DNA from: Pegoplata infirma
Lineage: Eukaryota > Arthropoda > Insecta > Diptera > Anthomyiidae
Assembly (NCBI GenBank): GCA_963921195.1
Contig: OY992538.1
Location: 231,811,462-231,875,461, forward strand
DNA length: 64,000 nucleotides
Direction: 5' to 3'
Shown: piece by piece, positions 1-11,929 of the stretch
Position numbering within the stretch: position 1 is the first letter of the stretch
Layout of the letters: the number at the start of each line of letters is the position of its first letter
The notes under the pieces: generated by a model
Database searches by the model: none
What the model was told of the DNA's origin: nothing
Seen by the model: only the letters and a program-made list of their open reading frames with translations
Made by a program: the position numbers and the translations under genes

Positions 1-269
1 AGGATTCTACACATACGCATTTAACAGTCCCACTTGGTTTTTGAACATTTTTGATACAAATTAAACATTTTTATATCAGAAGAATTTCAGAGTTGGTGGA
101 AAAAAAAATGTTTAATGAAAAAAAATTTTGACGAAACAAATAATGTTGAAGAAAAAAAAATTTTTATAAAAAAAAAAAAAAATAGGAAAACAACTTTTTG
201 ATGGCCAAAAAAATTGTTAATGAAAAAAAAACTTTGTTTTAAAGTAATTTAAAAAAAAAAAAAAATTTA

Positions 270-1008
270 CTAAATTTTTTTTTGAGTGTAAAATTTTTTT
301 GAGTGTTTTTTTTAGTGTAAAAATATTTTGAGTAACAAAAATACGTTCTAAAATATTTTTGTGACTTACCAATGTTTTTAAAACATGTTTAACAGGGTTT
401 CAACATGTGAATTTAAGGTGAAACTAATCTGATATTGGATCACAATGGACCTCAGAGTCTACGTGTGTTGACGTAAAACGTCAGCAGCCACTTACAACCT
501 AATCTGATATTCACGGTTTTGCTAATAACCTTTTAACCACTGGACAAATTTGGCTGAAATTCAATACGAACTAGGCCTGGGGAACGACAAATATATATGC
601 CATGCTTCATCAACCTCAAAATTGCCTTTCGAAAGTAAGCGTGTTTTTTATCTCGTAAATTCACGAAAAACCCTTGCCGAAATTCCGTCTTTTGCTTATA
701 ACTTTTGGACCACCTGACCGCTTTTGCTGGATTACAATACCAACCTGACCAGGTAAATACCCAACATACATGCTAAACTTCAGGAGCCTCCGTAAAGTCT
801 TTCAAAAGTTAGCGTGTTTTCAACAGACAGACGGACAGACTGACGGACGGACGGACAGACGGACAGACGAACATCGCTAGATCGTCTTAAAATCGATCAA
901 GGATCATGAATATATATACTTTATGGGGTCCTAGACCTATATTTCGAGGTGTTACAAACGGAATGACAATTTTATATATACCCTCTATACTAGAGTGGAG
1001 GGTATAAA
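270..1008 (+). mobile_element. mini-me/DINE-1-like element, 5'-truncated
   Basis: Carries the family's blocks in order: a TTTTTTTGAGTGT tract, GTGAATTTAAGGTGAAACTA, GCTTATAACTTTTGGACCAC, CTGACCAGGTAAAT, a GACAGACGGAC microsatellite (825-872), AAAATCGATCAAGGATCATG and the terminal hairpin ending GGAGGGTATA. It is interrupted by the 62-bp non-LTR copy at 437-498. Confidence 0.8.
437..498 (+). mobile_element. 62-bp 3'-end copy of the RNase H-type non-LTR element, with 13-bp target duplication
   Basis: The insert matches the 3' UTR of the copy at 48.3 kb (ATCACAATGGACCTCAGAG and following). It is bounded by the perfect direct repeat CTAATCTGATATT at 424-436 and 499-511, and it interrupts a mini-me-like element whose uninterrupted form is seen in other copies. 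Extreme 5' truncation is typical of target-primed reverse transcription. Confidence 0.8.
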
Positions 1009-1009
1009 A

Positions 1010-1504
1010 AAAATTATAAAAAAAATTTAAAAAAAAAATTACTAAAAAAGTTTGATGAAAAAAAATTGTTGATGAAAAAAATAGTGGATGAAAAAAATTT
1101 TTTTTATGAAAAAAAAATTTTATGAAAAAAAAAATTGTTGAAAAAAAAAAATTTTTTGACAAAAAAAAAAAAATATTTTGGTGAAAAAAAATTGATAATT
1201 TTTTTATAAAAATTGATGAAATAAAAGTTTTTGACAAAAAAAGTTTGATGGAAAAAAAAAATTTTGAAAATAATTTGTTTGATAAAAAAAAAAAATTTGA
1301 TAAAAATATTTCGATGAAAAAAAATTTTTTTTTTTTGATAAAACAAAAAAAAAATTTTTTGATAAAATAAAATTGATGAAATAAAAAATTGTTGATCAAC
1401 AATGAAAAAAAATTTTTGATGAAAATATTTTGGTAAAAAAAAAATTTAATGAAAAAAAAAAATGATAAAAAAAATATGAAAAAAATTGTTGAAAAAATAT
1501 TATA
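1010..1504 (+). repeat. A-rich low-complexity tract (GATGAAAAAAA type)
   Basis: Irregular repeats of TTGATGAAAAAAAATT. Long open frames on the minus strand (Phe/Ile/His/Gln only) are artefacts. Similar tracts: 100-260, 5120-5600, 6330-6560, 27390-27490, 28150-28290, 30820-30990, 31740-32070. Confidence 0.85.
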
Positions 1505-1676
1505 AAACAATTATTTTTCTGTTTTAAATTTATTTATGTTGATAATTTTTTGCAAGACTTAATCGACACGTGTTTCGGGATTTGTCAGATACCATGGTCA
1601 AGATTATTTAGCAATAATAAAGACCATATACTACAAGTAGCAAGGAGTCTTTAATGACAATCGTCAATGATCAAGG
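1505..1676 (+). mobile_element. One-arm fragment of the GAGTAGG foldback family
   Basis: Shares AAATTTATTTATG, GCAAGACTTAATCGACACG, TACTACAAGTAGCAAGGAGT and TTTAATGACAATCGT with the elements at 27.5 and 31.1 kb. It is cut by the hAT-like MITE at 1677. Confidence 0.55.
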
Positions 1677-2042
1677 TAGAGATGGGCGCGGTAGTGAATT
1701 TTGACTCTTGCAAAATGTAATCAAATCACTCACTAATCACTCACGCAATTTTTTTCAACTCACGCTCACTCACTATTCACGTGAGTAATAAAAAACTTGC
1801 TCACGCTTACGCGTGACTCACGCCAGATGCAATCGCACTCACGCGTGAGTCACGCAAATTCTACTCACGCAATAAAATTTTCTTACCAAAAAAAAAACTC
1901 CAAAAAAATTTTTTTTACAAAAAATAAAAAAAAAAATTGGGCAAATCAAAAAATCTAATCACGCAAACTCACAATCACGTGATTGAAATGAAAATCACTC
2001 ACGCGTGATTCACGCAAATCACGTGATCAGCGCCCATCTCTA
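1677..2042. mobile_element. hAT-like MITE, 366 bp
   Basis: Perfect inverted ends TAGAGATGGGCGC. The adjoining 8 bases (GATCAAGG and GATAAAAC) agree at five positions, which suggests an eroded 8-bp duplication. The inside is a cluster of CTCACGC and CACGTGA-type motifs, many of them palindromic. It sits in a fragment of the foldback family also seen at 27.5 and 31.1 kb. Confidence 0.7.
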
Positions 2043-2049
2043 GATAAAA

Positions 2050-3700
2050 CTAAAATATAACAACATATTCGACTCTACTCCCATTGGAGAAAAATTAAAA
2101 ACATCTGCAATTTCAAGAACAGTATAGGAAACTTTAAAAAATTTCTTCAAAATTCTAAAAAAATTCATAAAACTTGAACAAATTTTAGGAAAATTCTGAA
2201 AAAATCTGACAAATTAGAAAAAAATAAGTAGGAAAATTCAGACAAATTTTTAAAATTAAAAAACAAAAAAGAAATAAAAAACTTAAAATCACTTTCAAAA
2301 ATTAAAAAAAAAATCTGATTATTTCAGAAAACAAAAATATCTTGAAAATTGAAAATAAATATGAAAAATTTATTTGATTTTTTAATATACATAATATTTT
2401 TTTGTGAATTTCTATTAACATATTTAGAATTTCATGTGCAAATGGTGAAGTTACTTTGCTGTCCGTCTGTGCATTCTTAAGATTTGTAAGTATGAAAAAT
2501 ATTTGTGTGTTTATTATATAAGAAAACTTAACAAAAAATCTTCGTTTTTTACGTTATGCTGTGATTGCAAATTCTTAAGAAAATGCAATTTACCAAATCA
2601 TGTTCATATAGATTTTGGCATCATTGTCACTTGCTGTTGGATGTTGGTATCAACACACAAGGTTTAAGATATGGAAGACAGTTTACTACATGATTTTCAT
2701 ACGTAACTACTTAAATTTGAAAAGAAAATTTCATTTTTGTTGGTAATGTTGAAAAATATTACTACTAAGACGGACAATGTAAGACTGAAAGTCTGGACAT
2801 AGACTAAACAGATGCGACAGTAGGGTTTTATGAAGGAGGAACAACAATTGATATCATTTTCCGAGAATATTACCAAACTTAATAACCTGGATAAAAATCG
2901 ATATGATCTAATCAGATCTGATTTGATCTGATAATATATAACTTCATCTGATTGTATATAATTGTATCTCATCAGATATAATAAAATGTCAAATATGTGC
3001 CAATGTTGACCAAATCCGAGATAAAATTATATCTCTATGTTGGTCATTTTGAATATAATTATATGTAATCAGACATTATCATATATGAATAGATATAAAC
3101 AGATCGGATAAGATATAATACATTTTTACCCGGGAAATATCTTACATTTATATGCCTTTACTTACCTCAAACCTGGTGTAACAGTTTTCACAAAATTCAG
3201 GTTTTCAGAATTGCGATTTCAGTTATGATTAGAATGTTAATTCAGAAATTTGCAACATTTGTAACAAACCTTAACAATTTCTAACTTGTATTGCTATTCA
3301 TGTTTATGTCATAGAAATAAACATTTACATTATAACAAAAATTCAAACAATTACTAACTAATGAAATTTGAAAAAAAAAAAAATATTTAAATGTGTATTC
3401 TGCTGCATATTTTAAACAATTGACGAGAGAGATGAAAAAAAAAAAACACAAGAAATAAACTAAGATAAAAGTTGATAATGGGGAAAAAAAGTAACAGTAA
3501 CAATTTTGTATTTAGTTAGCAGAAAATTGAAAAAGTTTTAATTTTTTTTAATGAATTAAAAACGGAATTGGAAAAATTATAATTTAATTGCAAGCATGAA
3601 TGGTCATGTAAAAACAAAGTTTGAAAACAAATTTATATTGAAATGTTTTTAATTTTGTTTTAATAAGGATTCAATTGTATATTTGTAGTATTTAGTTTAA
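2050..3700. other. AT-rich DNA without recognised genes
   Basis: No convincing coding region. The part 2880-3125 is rich in GATATAAT/AATCAGAT variants, like 6690-7365, and may be a decayed MITE pair. Confidence 0.5.
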
Positions 3701-3720
3701 ATTAATTGGAAATTTTTAGC

Positions 3721-4154
3721 AGAGAAAAATACTTAGAAGGTCCAAAGTATATAATTTATAAACATGGAACATTATTGAGAACTGATTGTAAAAAATGACT
3801 GTGAAATTTGGACTCTTGTCCAAAACATTAAATTATGATAATGTTTGCTAAAATGGTTGTATTTGCAAAGAATTTTTTTTTACGAACGAATTGTAATATC
3901 GTCTGATAGTCCCAATTCAGACAGGGCTATTTTAAGAAGAGAAAAATACTTAGAATGCCGAAAGTATAGAATTTATGTACATGAATCATTATTGAGAACT
4001 GATTGTAAAAAATGACTGCGAAATTTGGACTCTTGTCCAAAACATTAAATTATGATAATGTTTGCTAAAATGGTTGTATTTGCAAAAGAAATTTTTTTTA
4101 CGAACGAATTGTAATATCATCTGATAGTCCCAATTCAGACAGGGCTATTTTAAT
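3721..4154 (+). repeat. 217-bp tandem duplication
   Basis: AGAGAAAAATACTTAGAA ... ACAGGGCTATTTTAA at 3721-3937 is repeated at 3938-4154 with about 5% difference, including GGACTCTTGTCCAAAACATT. Each copy ends with GATAGTCCCAATTCAGAC. Confidence 0.85.
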
Positions 4155-4262
4155 TGCCGCAATTATGATTTTATAGTGTATCGAAGAGAGAGGAAAGAAT
4201 CTTACCTCTCTCTCTCTCTCTCTGATACACTAAAAAAACAGAATTTCCGCAATTAAAAAATT
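4150..4262. repeat. Hairpin with a (TC)n tract
   Basis: AATTGCCGCAATTATG...TAGTGTATC is mirrored by GATACACTA...CAGAATTTCCGCAATT; the loop region contains GAGAGAGG and a (TC)n run at 4206-4222. Confidence 0.6.
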
Positions 4263-4383
4263 AAAAGTAGTTGATAAAAAAATTAGAAAAAAAAAATGTT
4301 GGTGCAAAATTTTGTTTTTTTTTTTGTAAAAACAACATTTTAATGAACAAAAATTTTGTCACGAAAAAAAAAAAATTAAGAGA

Positions 4384-5107
4384 AACAAGTTAGAGTGTTA
4401 AATTTAGCTGTGCCGAATCTTTTATACCCTCCAACATGTAAACAAGCAAAAAAAAATTTTTTAAAAAATTTCAGAGGCGTGTTGTTTTTTTTGAGTGGGA
4501 GGGGTTCGGCGGTAGACTTTGGGGGAAACCTTCCCTCTTGCGAAAAGTGTTAGCAAACAGATTAGTTATGGTTTAAGCTCTTAATTAATACAATTTTATA
4601 ATAATTTTAAATATTTTTTTTTATAACCGCGCCCCCAAAAAGGGGCGCTCCAAAAAATTGTATTTTCTGATCCCCTTGGTTCAAGTGCAGGTCGATGAAC
4701 TTCATACGGTATAAAAATGTTTCATTTATCGAACAAATTTACAAAAAAATAGCATGTAAAAATATTGTGTTTTCTAGAGTAATTTTAGTTCCTCAAGTGG
4801 GAACTTTTTTCCCCCTGGTCCGATTTGGCCCGTCTCTGAACTTAACCAGCCTATGAGCATAAGACATACTCGTGCCAAACTTCATTAGTCTAGCTCTATT
4901 ATTTTGTACTGTATCGTGTCTTCCACAGACAGACAGACAGGCAGACGGACAGACGGACCGACATCGCTAGAATGTCTTTGAATCGATCACTGATCAGTAA
5001 TGCGTATACTTTGTGGGGTCCTAGACTGATATTTCGAAGCGTTACACACGGAATGACAAAGTGAGTATAGCCCCATACTGTGGTTGGAGGCCCTCCAATG
5101 GAGGGTA
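4384..5107 (+). mobile_element. mini-me-like element, divergent subfamily
   Basis: Begins near TGCCGAATCTTTTATACCCTCC, contains a GACAGACAGGCAGAC microsatellite (4925-4965), TCGATCACTGATCAG, GTGGGGTCCTAGACTGATAT and ends TGGAGGGTA. Its inverted relative lies at 5741-6320. Confidence 0.75.
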
Positions 5108-5395
5108 AAAAAATAAAATTATGAAAAACATTGATGCAAAATTAAAAAAAATGATGAAAAAATTAAGAAAAAACAATTTTTGATGAAAAAAAAAAAAATG
5201 TTTTAGATAAAAAAAAAAAATTTGTTGGTGAAAAAACCAATGTTGTGATGAAAAATTTTTTTTTTAATAAAAAAATTTGAATAAAAATTTTTTTTTTTGA
5301 TGAACAAAAAAAAAATTGATGAGAAACAAAAAATTAAAATTTTATCATAGAAAAATGTTGTTAAAAAATAAAAATAAATGTCAATGAAAAATAAT

Positions 5396-5740
5396 TATGT
5401 AACGTTTTATTCACCAGCTGGTGAATTGTCCAAGTTACACAGCTTTTTGGTTTAAAGAAGGTGAAAACAGTAATTCTAAATAATTTTCTTTTCTTTAGAC
5501 ATTTTGATGAAAAAAGTATTTGATAAAAATTTTTTTTTATAAAAACAAAAAAATTTTTATAAAAAACAAAATGTTGGTGAAAAAAATATATATATTTTTT
5601 TAAATTGATAAAAAATAATTATGCTACGTTTTATTCTCGAGCAAGTGAACAATATTTTATTTACCACCAGGTGAATTATTATCCAAGTTACAAACCTATT
5701 TGGTTTTAAGAAAATCAAAAAGTAATTCAATTTTTCTTTT
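5396..5740 (+). repeat. Dispersed repeat with the palindrome TTCACCAGCTGGTGAA
   Basis: The perfect 16-bp palindrome is at 5410-5425; CACCA(G/C)GGTGAATTATTATCCA-type sequence and AAGTTACAAACC follow at 5660-5700. Related units occur near 6570-6640, 22675-22880, 23310-23365, 31005-31030 and 62215-62280. Confidence 0.65.
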
Positions 5741-6320
5741 TATACCCTCCAACCACTGTATGGGGGTATACTCACTTTGTCATTCCGTGTGTAACGCATC
5801 GAAATATCGGTCTAGGACCCCATAAAGTATATATTATTGATCAGTGATCGATTCTAATACATTCTAGCGATATCCGTCCGTCTGTCCGTCTGTAGAGGAC
5901 ACGATACAGTCCAAAATAAAAGAGCTAGACTTTCGAAGTTTGGCACGAATATGTCTTATATTCCTAGGCAGGTTAAGTTTGGAAATGGACAAAATCGGAC
6001 CAAGGGGAAAAAAGTTCCCCCTTGGAGAACTAAAGCAACCCCTGAAAAACGGTATTTTTGCACGGCTTTTTGTACTTTTTTTTAAGCAATTGCAACATTT
6101 TTATGTCAGACGAAGCTCAAAACCCTGCATTTGGACACAGCGGGTAAAAAATAATAAAAAAAAAAATTTTGCCCGCCCCTTTTGTGGGCTTGGATATAAA
6201 AAAAATATATTTTAATAATGATTAATTGATTAAATAATTGGAAGAATCATAATAAATCCATTTGATAACATCTATCGCAAGGAGAAGGTGTCCCCCAATG
6301 TCTCCCACCAAAGTCGTTTT
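5741..6320 (-). mobile_element. mini-me-like element, same subfamily, inverted
   Basis: Starts with the hairpin TATACCCTCCAACC ... GGGGGTATA, then GTCATTCCGTGTGTAACGCA, GTCTAGGACCCCATAAAGTA and GTCCGTCCGTCTGTCC (5873-5892). It shares CCTTGGTCC-type and GCCCC-rich internal blocks with 4384-5107. Confidence 0.72.
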
Positions 6321-7367
6321 AGTCAAAACAAAAAAATGTTGATGAAAAAATAAAAATTTGGTGAAAAACAAAAAGTGGTTGATGAAAAAACAAATATTTT
6401 GATAAAAAAAAAAAATTTTTCCGTTATGAAAAATCTAAATTTGGATAAAAAAATATATTTTTTTATTATACCAACTAGCCAACTTACCAATTTATAAATT
6501 TTTTTTTTTGATGAAATAAAATTATTTTAAAAAAATTTTGATAAAAAAATTTATGATAAATAATATTGTCACATTTTATTCACCAGCTAAAAATTTTTTA
6601 TTTACCACTAGGGGAATTATTATCTAAGTTACATATCTATAATGTTTTGAGCAATGAAAACAGTAGTTCTTTTTTTTTTAATACCCAAGTAAAAATAATT
6701 TAATATGATCTTATATACTTTTATATAGTCATATTATTTCATATATGATCATGTGTGACACTATGTCTTGCGAGATAAATTTATATAATAAATTTTGATG
6801 TGGGATTTTTTTAAGATATCGCCATAGATAACTTTATGTTTTAACATCTGGTTCCATGCATCATTTTAAATCTCTTAGTGTTTTATATAAAATTGTATAT
6901 GCCTCCATTATTTTTTAATTTTTTTTTAAGTTTTTTCCAAGAAAATATTTTTATTGCGAATATATTCAAAGTGTTTTATATAAACTTTCATATGACTTCA
7001 TATTTTTTATTTTTCTAAGTTTTTTCCAAGCACCACTTTTTATCACGAATATTTTCTAAGTGTTTTATATAAAATTTAGTTTTTCTAAGTTTTTTTCAAG
7101 AACATCTTATTTTGATTATTTAAATTTTTCAACTTTTTATTAAAAACTAAAACATACTATTTATAAAATTGTATAAATTTTAATATAATTGGATATAATT
7201 TTGTATTATTGGATTAGACCAAAACTCGTATCAAAGTCGATATAAAGTTATATAAACTGATACTATTAGATAATATTCGATCACATCTTATGAAACCATT
7301 TTTCGTATAAGATTATATAAAAATAGACACGAACCCATATTAAATTATATATTCTGTCATATCATTT

Positions 7368-8425
7368 TTATACCCTCCACTCTAGTGATAGAGGGTATAT
7401 ATAAGTTTGTCATTCCGTTTGTAACACCTCGAAATATTGGTCTAGGACCCCATAAAGTATATATATTCATGATCCTCGATCGATTTTAAGACGATCTAGC
7501 GATGTCCGTCCGTCCGTCCGTCCGTCCGTCCGTCCGTCCGTCCGTCCGTCCGTCCGTCCGTCCGTCCGTCTGTCCGTCTGTCTGTCTGTCTGTCTGTTGA
7601 AAACACGCTAACTTTTGAAAGACTTTACGGAGGCTCCTGAAGTTTAGCATATATGTTGGGCATTTACCTGGTCAGGTTGGTATTGCAATCCAGTGAAATC
7701 GGTCCAGTGGTTCAAAAGTTATGAGCAAAAGACTGAATTTCGGCAAGGGTTTTTCGTGAATTTATGAGATAAAAAGCACTATAACTTTCGAAAATCAATT
7801 CTGAGGATGCTGAAGCTTGGCATATATGTTTCTCGTTCCTCCAACCTAGTTCGTATTGAATTTCACCCAAATCGGTCCATTGGTTCAAAAGTTTTTAGCA
7901 AAACCGTGAATATCAGATTAGCTTCACCTTAAATTCACGTGGTGAAAACCCGTTAAACGTGTTTTAAAACCATTGGTAAGTCACAAAAATGTTTTAAAAC
8001 GTATTTTTGTCACTCAAAAATTTTATACCAAAACAAAAAAAAAAAAATACACTCGAAAAAAATTTTAAACTCAAAAAAAATTTTACACTCAAAAAAAAAA
8101 ATTAGTAAATTTTTTTTTTGAATGTATAATTCGAAAAAATTTTACACTCAAAAAAAAATTTACACTCAAAAAAAAAATTAGTAATTTTTTTTTTGAATGT
8201 AAAATTCGAAAAAATTTTACACTCAAAAAAAATTTTACACTCAAAAAAAAAAATTTGTATTTTTTTTTTTCAAAAATTACTAAAAAAAATTTTTTTACAC
8301 AAAATAAAATATTTCTAATCATAACTGTTATTATTTTCACGTTATAAAATTTACTATCACTTAAAATGGGCATTGTGGAGGGTATTTATAGATTCGGCCA
8401 AGTCGAATTTAATTTTTCTACTTGT
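7368..8425 (-). mobile_element. mini-me/DINE-1-like element, nearly full length (about 1058 bp)
   Basis: Begins TATACCCTCCACTCTAGTGA followed by GAGGGTATATA, then the conserved GTAACACCTCGAAATATTGG and CATAAAGTATATATATTC blocks, a long GTCC/GTCT run (7505-7600), imperfect direct repeats of TTCAAAAGTT(A/T)TGAGCAAAA type, the ACTCAAAAAAA tract (8010-8260), and ends TTCGGCCAAGTCGAATTTAA then CTACTTGTTTTT. Best reference copy in the window. Confidence 0.85.
7505..7600 (+). repeat. (GTCC)n/(GTCT)n microsatellite in a mini-me element
   Basis: About 16 GTCC units then mixed GTCT/GTCC units. Other copies of the element have only 3-8 units at the same place. Confidence 0.92.
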
Positions 8426-8429
8426 TTTT

Positions 8430-11400
8430 ACTCGGGTAGTCATCCTTTGTAGTCGAGACCTGCATCAATTATAAAACTAGACTCCAGCTTGAAAACATCG
8501 CCATGTTAATATAATGATAGAATCAAAAATTTTATATGAGAAGGTTTTCATAAGAATTGGGTTTTTTAATGTTTGACTTGATACACCCTTCTTCAAGGAA
8601 GATTAGGTTGTGTAAAAATGGTGACATAATTAGGTAATGGCATTTCAATCCTCTTTATTTAGAGCTTTAAAAATCGTTAACACGAAAATCCTAGCTGATC
8701 CTGTTTTTAAGTTATTGCTGAAAAATATCTCGAAAATTCGTTTTCGAGATATTCGCGTTTGAAATTTTGTTTTCACGCTATTATCTCGAACGCGAATATC
8801 TCCCAAAATTTAAATTGAAGTTTTGGAATCATGAGGTCCATTTTTTATGAAATCAAGTATTATTTTGTGGAAGCAACGGAAGAATATGTAACAGTGAACC
8901 GCCATATTTTTTTTACTTTTTAACGGAGAATATATCAAAAACGGTACGTGCTAGAAAAATTTGGGTGGCAGAGTCAGGAGAGCAAAGCCTATAAGAATCA
9001 GTTGGATATTTTACTGGAAGGTTTATGTTGTCGAATAGGGAATATGGGGATCAAAGTTTCTAAAAATTCCTTTTTATTTGATTTGTTTTTTAAATCTTTA
9101 AATTAAATTTATTCCTTTACTAGAGGTGCCATTCCAAAGATAGCTAAAATTGAGGATCATCGCCAAAAAAAATTCCAAATTTCCTAAAATCCCTTTTTTT
9201 AAATAAATATATATTTTTTTTTGGGATTATCTACGAGTCGACTTTGAATGATTGACATACATATATTCAAAACAAAAATCTTATTTCAAACCAAGGACCG
9301 GAAAACGTTTTTTTATTTTGTTTTCATCAAAATATTTATTTTTGTAGTTCAAAATGTTTTCTAATTTGTTCAAAAAAATAAAATAAAAATTTTTGTTTAA
9401 AAAAATAAATATCCATCATGATGAAAATCGAAAAATATCTATTGCGATAAATATCACAAAGGAGGAAAATAAAAATAATAAATATCTTTTTTTTCAACTT
9501 TTTTTTATATTTCAAATAAAATATTTCAAATAAAATTTAAACAAATACACAAATAATTTTCATAACCGACATAAATAGTTCATCAAACCTCCAAATTTTA
9601 GAAAAACTACAAATGCAATTGGAAAACTACAAATTCAATTGTGCAGACAGGACCTTAAACCATTATAGCGCAAAGTTTAAGACTTAGATCTCTTTATCTG
9701 TAATAATTTCAGAAGGTAAAAGTTAAAAAAAACGTTGAAAATGGCTAAATCTATCTTCTTTCCCTATATTCTTCAAGTTCTCCTTAAAACACAAAGTCAG
9801 AACACTTAAGAGATAATTTGAATGTTGGTCTGATAGATGCTTTATCGTTTTTAAGAAGTCATAAGACGGCAAAGCATTGAAACTTTTTTTACATTGTTTT
9901 ATCGCGGGTAAATTGAGATTTTTTTTATATGCCGGAATTTAACTGTTAGATAGAACTCCTCATATTTAAATTTTTATTAAATCATACATCGCGAGTGTTC
10001 CAAATAGCTGTTCAGAATCCCTTGTAAGTTTAGGTGAACACCAAAATGTTGCAAACGGGGGAAAAATGCTTTATGAGCAGACATGTACCTAAAAAGGGTT
10101 TTTATTAACTAGAATTCGGACACATCGCCGTCAAAAAAGACAAAAATTTATATTAGTTTATTTAATTCGAACGATGAAAATCAAAATTTGTATTTGTTTA
10201 TTTTATTTTAATGATGAAAATAAAAAGATGAAAATAATTTTCCTCTTTTTGATAAATATCGTAATGATATTTAAAATATTTTGATTTCGAACAATAAAAA
10301 ATATTTTCAACTTTGATCGAAATAAAAATATCTTTATTGAGAAATATTTTATTTTGAACACAAGTTTTTGTTTTTTTTTGGATTAAAATTTAAATTGTTC
10401 GTTTTAAAAGTATTAAAATCGGGTCCCTGTTTCAAACAACCTGCTTTCCTCCTAAAACTTCTCAAAAAAAATTATGAAAAACTTAACAATCTGCAAAGTT
10501 ATGACAGTTAACATTGTTGTTACATTGGAGTTTAACATATTTTTGTTGTTTGTATATGAGACATTTTATTTTACATCACAAATTTTATGACTAATATTTT
10601 TCAAACAAAACCAAAAAATAGAAAATCCTTTGTAAAACAACAAGGTCATAATTTATAGTTTAAGAATTTTGGTTTTTGAATACATTTGCTAATAAAAAAA
10701 GTAGGGAGGGACCCTCGAGACTTCCCGGTGGTTTACATGGGGACCACAGATTAGTATATGGTATATTGAGCGAAATTGAGGGGGTCGTAACTGAAAATTT
10801 GTAATTTAGCATGTGGTGCCCCATATAAGAACGCAAACTTTGCTTTCTTCTCGTTTTGATTAAATGGAATTTTTGGTAAAAATAAAAAAAAAATAAAAAA
10901 ATCGTGCCACATGACACCATCACTAAAAACTAAAAACACTGGCATCAAAAACAAAACTTTCAAAACTTCTAACATAAATACCACTAACCCACACATAGTT
11001 AGTGAAATTCATACATACAAATACATTGAGGCTAACATGGTGTTAGAAAAAAATGAAGAATGCTTTTACGTTCATTTACTGAGATGTTTATCTGTAACAT
11101 TGTATTTGTTTTACTCCTTTAATCTTTACAATGGGCTGGGAAGTTTTTTATAACTTAAATAACTCTTTTTTTATAACCAAACTCCAAAAATATAATTTTT
11201 AAAACAAATCTGGGTTATGAAGATATTAAAAATACAAAAAATTTTACAGATCGCAAAAAGTTTTTATTATATCGTGAATAAAATTCGAAAATAAAAATTA
11301 TTCACGGCAAGATTTGTATAAATAAGCCAGAAATGGAGCTGGTTTTGGAAAATTTTGAATCATTAAAATGTCTGTTATAATTTGTTTGTGAATGTTTATA

Positions 11401-11900
11401 AGTCATGAAATCAAAAAATGGCGCCCAATAGTGGGCCTTTTAAAATAAACATTGAATCTTTGTTTCATTCTTAGAAAATTAGCCAAAATTTATATTATAA
11501 ATTTATATTTTGGAAAAAAAGTTCCAAGTCTACTATCTCTTTAACTTGTAATACCTCAATTTCTTGCATTATATCCCATTATGCTTTATCATGTATTTGT
11601 GTTTCTATATTTTTTTTGTGGATCACCTGTTAAGTCAAAAGTTAAATGACTGTTAGCTTAAAGTGTTTAACAAAAACATTGTTCTACTTACTACATGAAT
11701 TTATGATTTGTGTTTAGTTCTATTTTGTTGTTCATCTTTCATTTTTTTTTAGTTATACCTTTATCATTCACAGCATCAGAACTTAATATCACAACCATAA
11801 TATTTAAGTTTTCCTTTAGGTCACTTTTGGCCTAATAACTTTGTTTTTAACTTATATTATACTCCAACCAACAAACAAAACACATTTTGATGCTAAACAC
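8430..11900. other. AT-rich DNA without recognised genes
   Basis: No supported gene. It contains a short palindrome (TCTCGAAAATTCGTTTTCGA near 8730) and a weak primer-site-like TGGCGCCCA at 11419. The small frames at 10.66-11.15 kb overlap on both strands and show no coding signature. Confidence 0.5.
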
Positions 11901-11929
11901 AAGATATTTCTAGTAAATCCCAGTTGGGC

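Noticed and set aside
887..1510. 207-residue Phe/Ile/Lys-rich frame, and similar frames at 18810-19512, 23364-23657, 8089-8373
   Set aside because: Reading frames through TTTTTTTCATCAA-type low-complexity DNA; no codon structure and no start context.
10660..11153. Overlapping frames on both strands (87, 81 and 80 residues)
   Set aside because: They overlap each other on opposite strands and show no domain, splice or composition support.
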